Of a stretch of DNA of 64,000 bases, positions 43,906 to 55,189 are shown one piece after another. The DNA comes from Alopecurus myosuroides. Lineage: Eukaryota > Streptophyta > Magnoliopsida > Poales > Poaceae. Each line of letters opens with the position of its first letter. Position 1 is the stretch's first letter. The DNA is taken from NCBI GenBank assembly GCA_028641055.1, contig CM054063.1, positions 48,791,920 through 48,855,919 of the forward strand. Direction: 5' to 3'. The notes below the pieces were generated by a model. It did no database searches and was not told the origin of the DNA. It saw only the letters and a list, made by a program, of their open reading frames with translations. A program made the translations under genes and the position numbers.

Positions 43906-44986
43906 AGAGTGTCTCGTATGCACTACGGGGACGCTCCCGAGAGGGAGAGAGCGGTGACTCCGGGGTTCGCCCCTAGGGACGCTGCCCCTAGTTCGCCGGC
44001 GGCCGACATGGTGGTGGCGCGCCGCCTCCCGGGTAGGTCTCCGTTCGTGCTCTAGATTGGGAACGAGGGGGAGGGGATGCGGGGATCTTTACTTGGGCCT
44101 GGGCCGGGGCCCGTGCGGAACCCTAGTCCTGCTTCGGCGGGCCCGGTAGCCCATCCCATTATGGGCTGGCGCAGCCAGGACCTTGTGCGTCTGGTGGGCT
44201 ACTGCCAGCCCAGCAAAACCGGCCGTAGCTGGGTGACTTTGGATCGCAAAGGGCATGCGGGCCCTGGATCTAGGGTTCCCTCCTTCTCAGCAGCACGTTA
44301 ACCGCTTTCGTTCCGAGGCTCGCTGCATGGTAGCCACGCAACCGCCACCGCCGATCCTCCGATCGTACGCCGCCGTGGTAATTGACTTGATGAAGAGGTC
44401 ACGCGAGGACCGCTCTCCCCTCCGCCGTGGGCGCTCGCCGGCACCTCAATCCCCGCCGCGAGCGCGTGCGCCACCTCAGCCATATCGGCCTCCTTCCCGC
44501 AGGTCTCCGGCGAAGTCACAGCGCGGGCGCACCTCGCCTGGTTGCCGGGCGCGGACGGGACGGGTGCTGTATCCCTCGTCGGTCCCCTAGGCATAGAGGC
44601 TCAGGGTGGGGCGGACGTAGGCCGAGTGGTTTGCCCGGATGCATAGGGTCGCCGACCCGTGAGATTGCCCTGCCTGACGACTTGCTGCAGGCAGAGGACT
44701 CCCGCGCGGCTGCTGGGTAGGGGCCGGGGGCTTCCCATGGAGGGTCGGCGCTGGACCGGCCGGTGCAGGGTGCTGCCCAGGGCGCGGCTCGGTCGGATTC
44801 TCCCGGTGCGTCAGTTCCAAAGAAGAAGAAGAAGAATAAGAAAAAAGGCCGTGCCCGATGATGGGGATGTTGTAGCTAGCTCGATGGTGCCCGCGGGCAC
44901 AGTGACGGGGGGGGGGGGGCTTCTGGGTGGTTCCTCTCGCCCCGTGGCTCCCATTGTGACGTCAGAGTGTCTCGTATGCACTACGG
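43906..44986. mobile_element. 1035-bp GC-rich insertion bounded by a 23-bp perfect direct repeat
   Basis: The same 23 bases, beginning AGAGTGTCTCGTATG, occur at 43906-43928 and 44964-44986. The enclosed 43929-44963 is GC-rich, unlike its surroundings. It includes a plus-strand arginine/proline-rich frame (44255-44590; PPPILRSYAAVV, RSPAPQSPPR), a lysine-coding AAGAAGAAGAAG block near 44820 and an 11-base G-run near 44910. The frame resembles the start of LINE ORF1/zinc-knuckle proteins but is broken. The repeat may be a long target duplication. Confidence 0.5.
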
Positions 44987-45021
44987 ACTCTCATCACGGA
45001 AAATCATAACAGATTCCCTAA

Positions 45022-45326
45022 GGCCTCCTTTGATTCGTAGGGTAGAAAAACCAAAGGAATAGGAACTACGTAGGAATGCAATGTCCTGCCCAACCATATC
45101 CTATGCATACAGGAAATCTCATAAGGGTTGTTTGATTCCAACGAAGGATTTCTAAAATGAGGTCAGAGCTCATGTTCCATTTCCTTTGAAAATACACTGC
45201 TGACTTCCTATAGGATTGGTTCCTACATGTTACAATCCCGTGAATCAAACGTAATCGGAAGGAAAAAATGCAATGGGGTTGAATCCTACAGAAATCCTTA
45301 GGAAAACATTTGAATCAAAGGAGCCC
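45022..45326. mobile_element. Tourist-like (PIF/Harbinger) MITE, 305 bp
   Basis: Inverted ends GGCCTCCTTTGATTC and GAATCAAAGGAGCCC are flanked by the 3-bp duplication TAA (45019-45021, 45327-45329). The length, the AT-rich interior and the TAA target fit Tourist elements. No coding capacity. Confidence 0.85.
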
Positions 45327-47193
45327 TAAACAGCTAGGAGTAGGTGTTTAGCCATTGGGAAATATACACTTTTTTTGGTCGTTGGATTCTTTCTCACCAA
45401 TCTTATCGCGCTGCTCCTCAATTTTCCTCTCCGTGTGAATGTGTCCCGCTCGAGTCAACTAGTCGCCTCCTTTTTTGAGTTTGTTTTTTTACTTTCATTT
45501 GGCACCGCTTATTGAGTCATTTCGTCCGAGACAGAGCGAACGGTCCTGGCGGAGACAATGTCGCCGCAACCAACTCATGCGGCGCCGGTGGGGGAGTTTC
45601 CTCGCGAGCCCGCCGTGCAGCCGACAGAGAGAGCGGCGGTGGCGCATCGGGAGTTAGCTTCCCTGGAGAGAGTCACGGCTCGCTTCCATACTCATCAGGC
45701 GGCAAAGAGAACGGCAATTCGCGAGCATGAGAGGCTTTTGGGCTGTCGACGATATGGGTATCTCTCACATGCGGGAGGGGCATGTCGGCGCTCAGGTAGA
45801 GTATCGGCGCTGGCACGGTGATTTGACGGCCGCTTGGTCGGGCCAGGGTGGCGCGGTGTGGACAGGGGGGCACAGGCACTTGGGCGGCGGTGCGGCAGGA
45901 CGTACGGGCTGGTGGGTCGTCGGGTGGCGCCGGACCAAAAACTCGAAATGTGTCGGTGAAAATTTATAGTGACTGCCAAATTCAAATGAGTGGGAGGAAA
46001 CAGACCGAGGAACCAAATGTCCCCGCCCAAACAATACTATTGGACATTCCTGGTATTTATATGGAACTTCCAAGCATGTGTGCACGAACTACCTAGTCGC
46101 ATCCAGTTTCATTCAAAATAATCAAATTAGAAACGGTCCAAAGGAAATTACAAAGAGACCGAGGGAAATTGGAAACAATCAACTGGAAATTAAACACGAT
46201 TATGAGTAGTCATTACACAAACTTGCAAGCAAAAAAACATGACTTCTACACTTAACCAGAGACCATTTTGCGCAAGGCGGCGTCGGTGCTCGGGCTTAAT
46301 GGAAATTCCATGGTTTCAACCTAAGTAGTCGACGGCGGCTACATCTCGTATGTGAGATCTATCTTCGGCGCTTCGAGATCCGACCAGTCGACAGAGTTCA
46401 AATTGTTGAAGCCCTCGAGCTCAGGATGTAGAAATGTTTGACAGTCGGGTTTCGTTGCGTTCACCACGTCAGCGGTGGCTTCGACCCAAAAGCGGTATCA
46501 CGTCAACACGTTCCACCGCCATGGCGCTCTGCCACTGTGGGAATAGCGGCATTTGGCTTTATGTTCACGCTCGAACTGCCAGTCCCGGTACGGCGCATTT
46601 GTGCCATACTTGGGGAACGCTCCTAACGCAGACGGCAATCTCGCTCTGCGTTCGACAACCGTGTTTGCGTGAGCACTGCCAGTGGAGGCGCCACCCTACG
46701 GTTGGTGGCATTTCGGTGGCACGGGGAGACCAGAAACAGCCAACTCGGATGCCCTCGCCGTCTTCACGCGTGCCAGGGCATATGCGCAACGGCTCGATGA
46801 ACCTACATTCTGCCTCAGTCTTTGCATATTCGCAGCGGCGCCGTCTCCTGCTAGGTAAGGCAAGGGGACATATATACTGAGGTGATGGGTGCGTATCTAC
46901 ACTGTGGCCGGAGCAGGGTATTGGGAGTCCGTAGAGAGGTATGATGTGGTGGTGCAGCTGCTCGGTCCATGATGAGGATAAATAGATAGTGCGTAACTGG
47001 GTCAGTTTCGGTGGGGTGAACTAATAGATTGCTCTGACTAAATGTGGACCGTCCGGATTTTGAATCGCAAGTTTCTCGTGAATTTTGGACGGAGCAGGGA
47101 CAACATTTAAACACGTCATTTTTATTCACGAACAGAGTCAGCACATGTCCGATGACATGTGGGGCCTGGAGTGCGTTAGCCCCATTGGTTATA
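45327..47193. other. No confident gene; mixed fragments
   Basis: 45500-45960 is GC-rich with a plus-strand frame rich in repeats of no known domain. 46260-46880 resembles an old coding fragment on the plus strand (frames change repeatedly). 46890-47190 is unique-looking. Nothing here can be named from sequence. Confidence 0.4.
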
Positions 47194-47560
47194 CTAGAAG
47201 AACACCCCGCGCGTTGCAGCGGGTATCTCTTTAAAAAAAACTCTATAAACGAAATGGGTATAAGGTGTATGAAATATTGCATTATCAAGATTCGATTGAT
47301 CACGGAATCGATATACTAAATTTAATTCGTGTGAAATTGTTATATATTTTGATAAATAAATATTAGTGACGCTGGATAATTATATGGCTGAAAAAATATG
47401 GCATGGTTATGTGGCATGAAATATGTAGTATCACAATTATTAGTGGAGATGATATGGATAATTGATTGGCCAAAATGGTGGATGATGTGGATAGCTTGCA
47501 TGTTGAGATAGAAAAATCATAAATGCATCTTAGTGGGTTTTGCCTTATAAGAAGTATAGA
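47194..47560 (-). mobile_element. Non-autonomous Helitron, 367 bp
   Basis: On the minus strand it starts TCTATACTTCTTATAAGG (from 47560) after an A and ends ...CTAG (47197-47194) before a T, which is the A/T insertion signature. A hairpin CCCGC...GCGGG (47205-47209 with 47219-47223) lies 8 bases before the 3' end of the element. It has no coding capacity, so it would depend on a Rep/helicase elsewhere. Confidence 0.8.
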
Positions 47561-48179
47561 TACGCGGTCGGGCCCAGCCAAGTACGGAATTGTTTCGGTC
47601 AGGCATTTTTGGAAGATCCGGAAATTATAGGGAATGTACGAATTATATGTAAGTACTAATGATAAATAAAGAAAATGTGAAACTTGTTGAAAACTCAATT
47701 TTATTGGGATGGAATCCTAGTTTGGATGTATAAACTTAAGTTAAATTGTACACGGCAATTAAAGTTCAAAATGGTAGGTCATTCGCAAAAAGGGGCCATC
47801 TAGCATAAAGTCTCTATACCTAGAGTTCAAAATGGTAGGTCATTCACAAAAAGGGTATTGATCGAAACTAGTTTTCGTGAAGAAAGATCCTATTTTTGAA
47901 TTCATTTTGTTCATATGAATTTGATTATCATTAAGACCACGGTGTGCTTTGAAATATTTTTTTCTTCATTACAAATTATATTAATGATACATATATTTCG
48001 TATATATACACACGTGTGTGTATATGTGTGTGTGTTTAATAAGGAAAATACAGAAATATGATATATACTTGCCAAGAATCAATATCACCTGATTCCGTAC
48101 ACCTCATTCCACCAAGCCCTACATAGATACTAGACAAGGTGAACTCACTCCTCTCTCTATATGTCATCGGTGTCTTGGT
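47561..48179. other. No gene; short duplications and TA/TG microsatellite
   Basis: A ~30-base sequence (GTTCAAAATGGTAGGTCATT...) occurs twice, at about 47764 and 47825. A CACACGTGTGTGTATATG-type microsatellite is at 48000-48037. Nothing else identifiable. Confidence 0.6.
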
Positions 48180-49060
48180 GAATGGTGCGCTACTTCATTG
48201 AATTACCCTATGCGTGCTCCGGTTTGATCTTACATTTGAGCCTCAAGACGGTGGCCAAGGGCCCTAAGGACGTTCCCAAGTTGATGCCCGAGAAGCTAGA
48301 GAAGAAGCTCAAGAAGAAGGCATAGAGGAAGATGAATAGGAGGAAGAAGGAGGAGGAGGCTAGGAAACCCGGCCTGACAGCCCGGCCAGGCCGGTCTCAC
48401 TGATCATCAGGATGGAACCCCAACCGAGCAGCCCGGCCTCCACCCCGTCCTGAGGCCGTCTTCCCTGTGTCGCCAGGTCGACTTTCCTGCACACACGGGA
48501 ATTGGTCCATTTTTTCCCTTTTCACCTCTCACCTACCCCATTGGCTATAAAAGGAGCCTCTTTGACTAGATCTAGAGTTAGAGGTGAATTTAGAATTTTG
48601 AGCTTTGGTCTTGTACCCCTCTTGTGAGTCTACTCCTATGGTTTGTACCTAAAACCGTATCAAGGCTACTCCTATGATTTGTATCTAGGATCGTATCAAG
48701 GCTACACCGGTATACTTATCCTTTCCCCTCAGGAATCAGTTACGAACTTTTCAATCTATCTCAACTGACCCATGAGGTTCTATTGGCATGGTGGATCGGC
48801 CACGTGGTGTTGAAGCGGTTTCTGATAAGGTGAGTTCGGTTGGATTGATCATTCTGTCGACGGCCGTTGCGGCTTAGTTGATGGGAGATTGAATCTTTTA
48901 GTTCTCGCTATTTATCTTCTCTCCTTGATCCCCGCCGTTCCCCTTTGTGTTCTTCGTGTCCTTTGTTTGTTTTTCGTGTTCTTGGTCGATTTGTGAAGAT
49001 CGGGACACCCAAGAGGTTAACCCCTCCATCGTCACCTGACATGTTATCATTTTTATCGTA
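48180..49060 (+). mobile_element. LTR-like fragment with TATA box
   Basis: 48238-48370 reads as a lysine-rich coding tail (KKLKKKA stop), followed by GGCCGG-rich sequence, a TATA box (TATAAAA, 48546-48552) and a leader with a duplicated CCGTATCAAGGCTAC. This is the layout of a retrotransposon LTR or of its junction with the internal region. No second LTR is found within the window and the boundaries are uncertain. Confidence 0.4.
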
Positions 49061-49342
49061 TATGAACTGGAGTTCAATTGTAAAACGCAATATGATTATC
49101 ATGAACCGTACTCACGTACGTGATGGCTATGAAAGTTGAATTAAAAATGGAAATTCATTGTCTAGAGGGTCCAAATTTACTCGTTAATTTTTTAGTGTTT
49201 GAACGTGAAACTGTGTTCGTGCAGTTGCAGCGACGTGTGGACGGGACGTGTGCAGTTGCGATGATGCGTGGAGAGATGAATGTACTATGGTTCTGTGTAC
49301 AAATAGTGGGTCATACATTATGATGTAATTAGAATATTTCGT

Positions 49343-49377
49343 TGCTTGTGTGTGTGTGTGGGGGGGGGGGGGGGGGT
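49343..49377. repeat. TG/G microsatellite
   Basis: (TG)n followed by an almost uninterrupted run of about 18 G (49359-49376). Confidence 0.85.
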
Positions 49378-49441
49378 TGAAACTGCATTGTGGCATTTTC
49401 TTCTTCCTCTTCCTCCCTAGAAAAACTCCAATCCCTCACAA

Positions 49442-51153
49442 GTGCAATTACTCGCTCTTTCTTGCTCCTTATGCAACCGCATCCACTTCCTCATATTTCC
49501 CATCCACTACGGCGAACTCATCACTGATGACGGAAAACTGACAACAGAAATGCGGCACATCCCTGCCTATGGTACCACACATCTGGAGGTGGTGTACACC
49601 AACGAGGTGGTAACTGTGAATCACACGCTTGAGAAGTATGGCCAATGGCTCAAGGGAATGAAGTATATGATTGTGCGACTCGACGTCGAGTTCACAAGGC
49701 AGCAGAGAAGACATGAAGACCCGCCTCAGAAGATGGTTTGTCATCCAAATCGCCCTGGTCCGGCACGTCCTCGTCTTCCACTACTGCATGTATGGATACA
49801 TCCGGGGTTACAGTTATATAATCGGTCCACCATGCACGACGTCACCGCGCGTTTGGTACGAACTTACACATCACCGCGCGAGTGGCTGATGTCTGCATAG
49901 TTGTTCTGTGTTCTCTCGTTTAGACGGGTGAAGAAATATGCAGTAATATGATCTTCTGTTTGTTCTCATATTGGCAAAACATGTTACTTATATGGTTCAT
50001 TCAACAAAAATCTGCCCCAATTACTAGCGAATGTGCATAGTTCAGTCCAACTTCTTAATATCTGGCGTTAATTAAAATTTAAATTACAGTAGCACCCACC
50101 TCCATATGCATTTTGTTCATATTTCACTTTCTTTGGTCGTGTTAATTAATCGTTGTTGAAATTTAAGAGAATAGATCACACACATTATTTAATGTTTTGA
50201 AGCTATTAAAGAGTTTGCTAATAGGAACTTCTTTTACCGACAGATCGAGCATATGAATTTTTCATAATATTAGTCCGCTACATTTTTGTGCCCCTAATTG
50301 TATTGCTAAATTTTTGATGTCGTCCAAAAATATTTTATTTTTTCTGATGATTGATTGCAATTCGCCTTTTCAATTTTTATTTGTTCAACATGTGCGCATG
50401 TTCATGATTTACTTTGACAAAGGAGAATTATAGAAAAAAAAACTCCTATAAAATCATAGGATTAAGACTACATGTATTGTATAGTGGAGACGTTCGTTTC
50501 ATGTGCACACTACTTGTATTAACCACGCAGTTTTGCAATCTTGGCATTCAACATTATCAAATTGTACATCATCCAAATTACTCTTTTTTGTTCAAGTGCA
50601 TCTGATGTATGTCCCAGGAGTCTTGTACAAAATTGGTCGATTTCCTTCAAGAAAAATGTATCACTTTCAATAGCATGGACATTAGGCAGGACAGAATAAT
50701 GCTTGAACGTGCAAATATCATCATTCCAAAAGAGTTTCACATCGACATCCAAGATTTCTTCATGTCCGAACAGAGGTTCGAGTACAATCCACCGTCTGAT
50801 AGGGACGAAATGGGATATCTAGCAGCGACTATCATTTATAGGTCTCGCGGGAATTCGAAGAATGATTCCCTGTCCAATAGCCATCACTACTGGGAGAAGA
50901 AGCCTCTTACCTCGTTGCACATCGAGTATACATCAAGATACGGGTATCACAGCTACGAGTTGTACCGTAGGATTTTACCATCAAGGATGGGCTATCTCGG
51001 AGGATTCGCAAAGCTGAAATTGTTGCGGCTGAAGCTATTATGGCGGAAGCAGTGGTGGATGAAGCTATGGCGGATGAAGCTGCGGAGGATGAAGCTACGG
51101 CGGAGAAAGAGCCACCGGCTGCATCAAAGAAACGTTCACGGCTTCCGGTTTAA
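49442..51153 (+). pseudogene. DEDDy (WRN/RNase D-like) 3'-5' exonuclease-like protein, broken
   Basis: The 5' part (49442-49735) encodes ITDDGKLTTEMRHIPAYGT, then a predicted strand and the motif-I-like LDVEFT. A one-base gain near 49737 shifts the frame, after which VIQIALVRHVLVFHYC continues. An 800-base interval, intron or insertion, follows. From about 50610 the protein resumes (CTKLVDFLQEKCITFNSMD, HIDIQDFF, YWEKKPLTSLHIEYTSRYGY). A second shift near 50975 leads to an Ala/Glu-rich repeat tail and the basic end KKRSRLPV with TAA at 51151. The order strand - DxE - IQIA - HVLVFHYC - DIQ - YxxxxGYxSYEL is that of plant WRN-exonuclease-like proteins. The usual acidic residue of motif III is Tyr here. 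It lies just upstream of a CACTA end and may have been carried by it. Non-functional. Confidence 0.6.
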
Positions 51154-51872
51154 ATGATCTAAGAGCATCGTTTTGATGGCTGCGATGCTACGCTTAATTT
51201 CAATATTTAGACAATTTTATGGTTTTTAATGAACTAAATGTGTGTTTCTTTTCTGTATTTTACTCTCAAACTCGTGATTTTCATCGGAGTAATATTGAAA
51301 TTTATATTCGTATTTCCAGCTGAAGAATCTAGGCATGTTAGTATTCCGAAATAATGTGCCGCACTCTCGTTCCCACTATGAATTCAGTGATCCAAGTCTT
51401 GAGATCATGGTTAATTTTGCGTTTACTGTTGCTTCGGGAAGCTGCAAGTCCAAGGATATCTCGACCGTCCAACTACCTGGGGAATGGCCTAAAATATAAT
51501 GCATGAGAGGCCGCATTCAAACCCATATGTGACCTCGACATTTTTAAAACAGTGTCGTCTCTGAAAGTGGGGCCCCACAAGTCGGGTGGTTTTGTGGGGC
51601 AACGCACAAATCCTTTGAGGCCATCGGGCGTTGAGACCGGATCCAATGATGCATCCTGCCAAGGCGGCTATATTTCGTAGCAGCTTCAATGATTTTTGGA
51701 GGCGATTGTTATTTTGAAACGCAACGGATTATGTTTTATTGGAGTCGGTCTTTTCTTCAAAGGCGTTTTATCTACACAAACTGGCTAGGGGGTCACGTTT
51801 CCAAGCCTGGTCTTTTTATCACGGGTAAAACCGTCTCTAGTAACAGTCTCTAATACCCAGTTTCTACTAGTG
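51154..51872. mobile_element. Terminal region of a second CACTA transposon
   Basis: CAGTTTCTACTAGTG ends at 51872, the inverted form of CACTAGTAGAAAC, and the subterminal part contains CGTCTCTAGTAACAGTCTCT-type repeats (51830-51850). It abuts a Copia coding fragment at 51873, so the Copia element was the target. No matching left end was found in the window, so the CACTA is truncated or starts beyond recognisable sequence. Confidence 0.65.
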
Positions 51873-51966
51873 GGGCTTCAAAGATCCCAACCACCCCGAA
51901 TATGTCTATAAACTTGATAAGGAGCTCGATGGACTTAAACAAGCACCATGTGCGTGGTATGAGCAC
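51873..51966 (+). pseudogene. Copia reverse transcriptase fragment
   Basis: About 31 codons encode a segment with GFKDPNHPEYVYKLDKE, then LKQAPCAWYE, the conserved Copia RT stretch usually ending LKQAPRAWYE. It is cut on the left by the CACTA end and on the right by a Gypsy LTR at 51967. Confidence 0.85.
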
Positions 51967-52556
51967 TGTCGTGATGTTGTCACGGCAAGTGTTATGGCGG
52001 AAACAAGAGACGCGAGTTTACCCAGGTCCGTCCCCTTTATTGAGGGTAAAACCTACTCCTTCTTCTTTACTATTGGGAATTCGAGGTCTCAATTACAAGG
52101 AGCGATTCCGGCTTACGATGTCTCAAGAGCCATTGCTATGAACTAGAACTTGTCTTTCTACGTCCTAGGAACTCGCTTTATATAGCCGACGAGTTCCCGA
52201 GGTTACAGGAGAATCCGGATTACATCCGTCCTCGAAGTCCTAGTAGGATTCGGCCTTCAAGTCCTCAGCCTGTTTACCCTGGGATCCGGGTTAGTCCAGC
52301 TGGGTCTGGACTGCTCCGTCGGCCCTGGTCCGTTCCGCCAAGTCTTGGGCCTTCCGGCTTGGTCATAACACTCGTCGGGTCATGTTGGGCCTTTGGTCGG
52401 GTCTTCCCTTCGAGCCGTCGGGTATTCGGGTCTCTAGCCGGTTCTCCTTCCTCGAACAATCTTGGTATAAACCGGAATATCAACTATGAACCCGTTGTGG
52501 CTATATCCGGTTCATGGGGGAGCACTCTGAGGCACCCCTTATCTATTCCCCCAACA
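51967..52556 (-). repeat. 3' LTR, 590 bp
   Basis: In sense it runs TGTTGGGGGAATAG...CGACA, with a TATA box CTATATAAAG at 52176-52185 (minus). It shares with the LTR at 55605 the end part around GTAGGTTTTACCCTCA and the TAACACTTGCCGTG block. The inner end abuts the PPT. Confidence 0.85.
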
Positions 52557-52569
52557 TTAGCCCCCCAGG
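52557..52569 (-). other. Polypurine tract
   Basis: The minus strand reads CCTGGGGGGCTAA directly before TGTTGGGGGAATAG. Confidence 0.85.
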
Positions 52570-53008
52570 TTAACGTGAACGCTGGGCCGTGGCTTTTTCG
52601 TTCTTGTTAATCTCATGAAAGAAAAACAAACATAATCTCGCTCCGTTGGAGAAATAATCTGATTCTTTGATCTTGATTTGATAAAGATCCCATTATTCCA
52701 TTTTTCGAAGCTCACATACTCCGGAGTTTTCGTCTTCCCGGGTCACACTTTGTCCGTCATCTCCTGGCTTTTTATGGGTTACACCCTCAAGATTTGCCTC
52801 CCAACTCTATTCTCAATGTTAGTAACTTCGTAGTCTTCTGCGAAGATTACCTCCAAGTTGAACCTAACCTAGATTTATTCTTGAAGTACTTATTGTAACA
52901 AACACCTGAAAGTTGCTGGGGGTGACTTGATTCACTGTGGGGGGTGTCTTTCCAAAGGCGGAAATACATAGTTTATCCAGGTATTCCTTTAGACAGTCAC
53001 CCTAAACT

Positions 53009-54775
53009 TTGGCAAAAAAAACCTTCTTCTATTACAAAAACACATCTTTAGAGGGTGAGCCTCCTTTGTCGGGTTACCACCCGAAACGTCTAGTTTATAC
53101 TGATACCATGAACTCGGTTGCTGAACCGCCAGCTCCTGCCAAAGTTATCCCTCTTCTTAAGCGTGTCAAATCTTTGATTGTACATGGTTTGACCGGCATA
53201 GATCTGATCCAAACTTGGGTAAACTTCCACATCCAACCTCTTAGTATTAGGGACCGGCTCTTTTATCAGTATACCAGTTCTTCTTCAGATCTATGAGATA
53301 TTTTGTCGTCATCTCTTCTAAAGCTGATATGATAAGGATGCTTAAAGATCTGGTTGGTGTGAAGAGAGACAGGATCCTTGATGTGGGGGTTCCGGCTTTT
53401 TCCATGATTGACCCAACACCTCTAGTAAGCAATTTTCCATTAATGTGGGGCTTTCGGCATTCTCCATGATTAAGTCTGAACCTACGCTAGACTTGAATTT
53501 TTCATCTTTATCATAGAATGAAATAGTGTAGCCCCCAAGTGTCGGGTTATCTTTGCTTGCAGTATCCTAGGATGTATTCATACTCATTAGCTGATTATCA
53601 GTCTATAAATTTGCAAACTTGAGAACTGAATATTTATCTGTTCATCTTTGCAGGCTTTGGAATTTGGCTCTCAAAAAGAGATTTCAAATCTGAAAATTTT
53701 GCTGTCTCAAGAGCCATAAAAACTGTGGAGGCCAAAAAATTGCAAACTGAACTAGATGAAACTGTTGATGCAGCTGCCAAGAACTTGTATGTTATGCAGC
53801 TTGAATTTGAGAACCGGGAAAAAGCCCTCATCGCCAGAGCTGAAAATGCTAAGAAAGAACTGGAGGAAACAAAGAGTAACATTGCAAAAGTGAATGATTT
53901 GCTAAGTGAAATTACCACCAGTGTTTTTGGTAAGTTGGCTTGTTTCCGGTTCATCTCCATACTATTCTTTGTTACCCGGTTTCTAATGTGGTTCTCCCTC
54001 TGTCTTTCAGATAGAATGCACTCCAACAATATGCAACTCCCTGACATGAAGCTGAAAGCCATTTTCACCCTAATCCAAAAGTTGTTGAAAGGGGTGAATG
54101 CCAATGTGCCAAAATAGGTTGAAGAATACAAGGTTTCATCTTGTCGCCGAGGAGCCATTAAGATTATGTCACTCGCCAAGGCCGATCACCCGGAAATGAA
54201 TCTGAATCTCCTTATTGGCGGCTTTCCTTGGTACCAGGTTGATGGCAGCAGATATGAGAAGAAAGATTTCGCAAAGATTGAGAAGGAGTGTCGGTTTCAA
54301 TCCTGCACTATTGTAGAGAAACTGAAGCTCAAGGAACTCTGTTCCAGTTTTGTCTCTTCTGGAGATCGTAAATCGGCTTTTAGCCCCCGGGTTATGTCTG
54401 TTGTTTACCATGCAACTCAAAGGAGCCGGCTCCGCAAACTATAACTCCTTCATTTTCTGCACCTCCACGTCCATTGTATGAACCAGATGATACCAATTGG
54501 AGTGTAAATATCTTCCAGAACATGAAATTCAAGAACCGGCTACTCGTGCAGGTAATGTTATTGATGCTTCCAAGAATCCAGAAGATCAAGACCCAGCTAC
54601 TGATGCCGGTTTAGACCATGAACAACAGAAAGGCAAATCTGTTGTTTATACAGGAAAAACATTTTGTAATGTTATAATAAATTCGGCCCTATGGGCTTGT
54701 AATAAGCTAGATAAACTATTTTATTTCTGTTTCTATTATTTTGATATTGTGAGTTGCACTTATGATACAATATGA
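53009..54775 (+). pseudogene. Antisense gene of the Tat element (Transposase_28-like, coiled coil)
   Basis: It runs opposite to pol. The first part (53009-53296) contains FFYYKNTSLEGEPPLSGYHP and HGLTGIDLIQTW, as in the family annotated as putative gypsy-type transposon (Transposase_28). A later part (53725-53934) is a clear coiled coil (LQTELDETVDAAAKNLYV, KKELEETKSNIAKVNDLL), followed by an intron-like gap with a GGTAAG donor near 53930 and a TTTCAG acceptor near 54010. 54010-54400 continues with AKADHPEMNLNLLIGGFPW, similar to the C-terminal region of this family. A TAG at 54115 and several frame changes break it. The product's job is unknown; these proteins are widespread in grass Tat elements. 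Confidence 0.7.
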
Positions 54776-55189
54776 TTTGTAATATTCCGGGATTTTGCGA
54801 GTTTCAGCAAATTTGACGGTTTCTGTTTTCTCGAGAGTTTTCCAGTTCTCAACAAAACTTTGGTTAGTTTCTCTTTGCTATCTGGCACAACCGCGTTTGT
54901 CGCATGACTTTTTCTAGTGTGTTTAACTAATTGACTTTTCCAGTTTACTCATCTAGATCATAAAAATTTGTGTGTAACCACTCACTTGTAGGCAAGTATA
55001 ACCGAGATAATATGGCATATGCCAGGTTCTTGAGATATAAGTTGTGCTCTAGCCTCAGGCTCCCACGTAACCATTAATCAATGGTAAAAAGTAGAAATAT
55101 CTTCCAAACTGCGATAAGTTACTGAAAATGACAGTAACCTGAAATTCAAGGCATGCCCACTTTATTCCATTGATAAAATAGTGATTACA

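Noticed and set aside
48908..49139. Two overlapping 64-codon frames at 48.9-49.1 kb
   Set aside because: Opposite-strand mirrors in LTR-like leader sequence with no recognisable domain.
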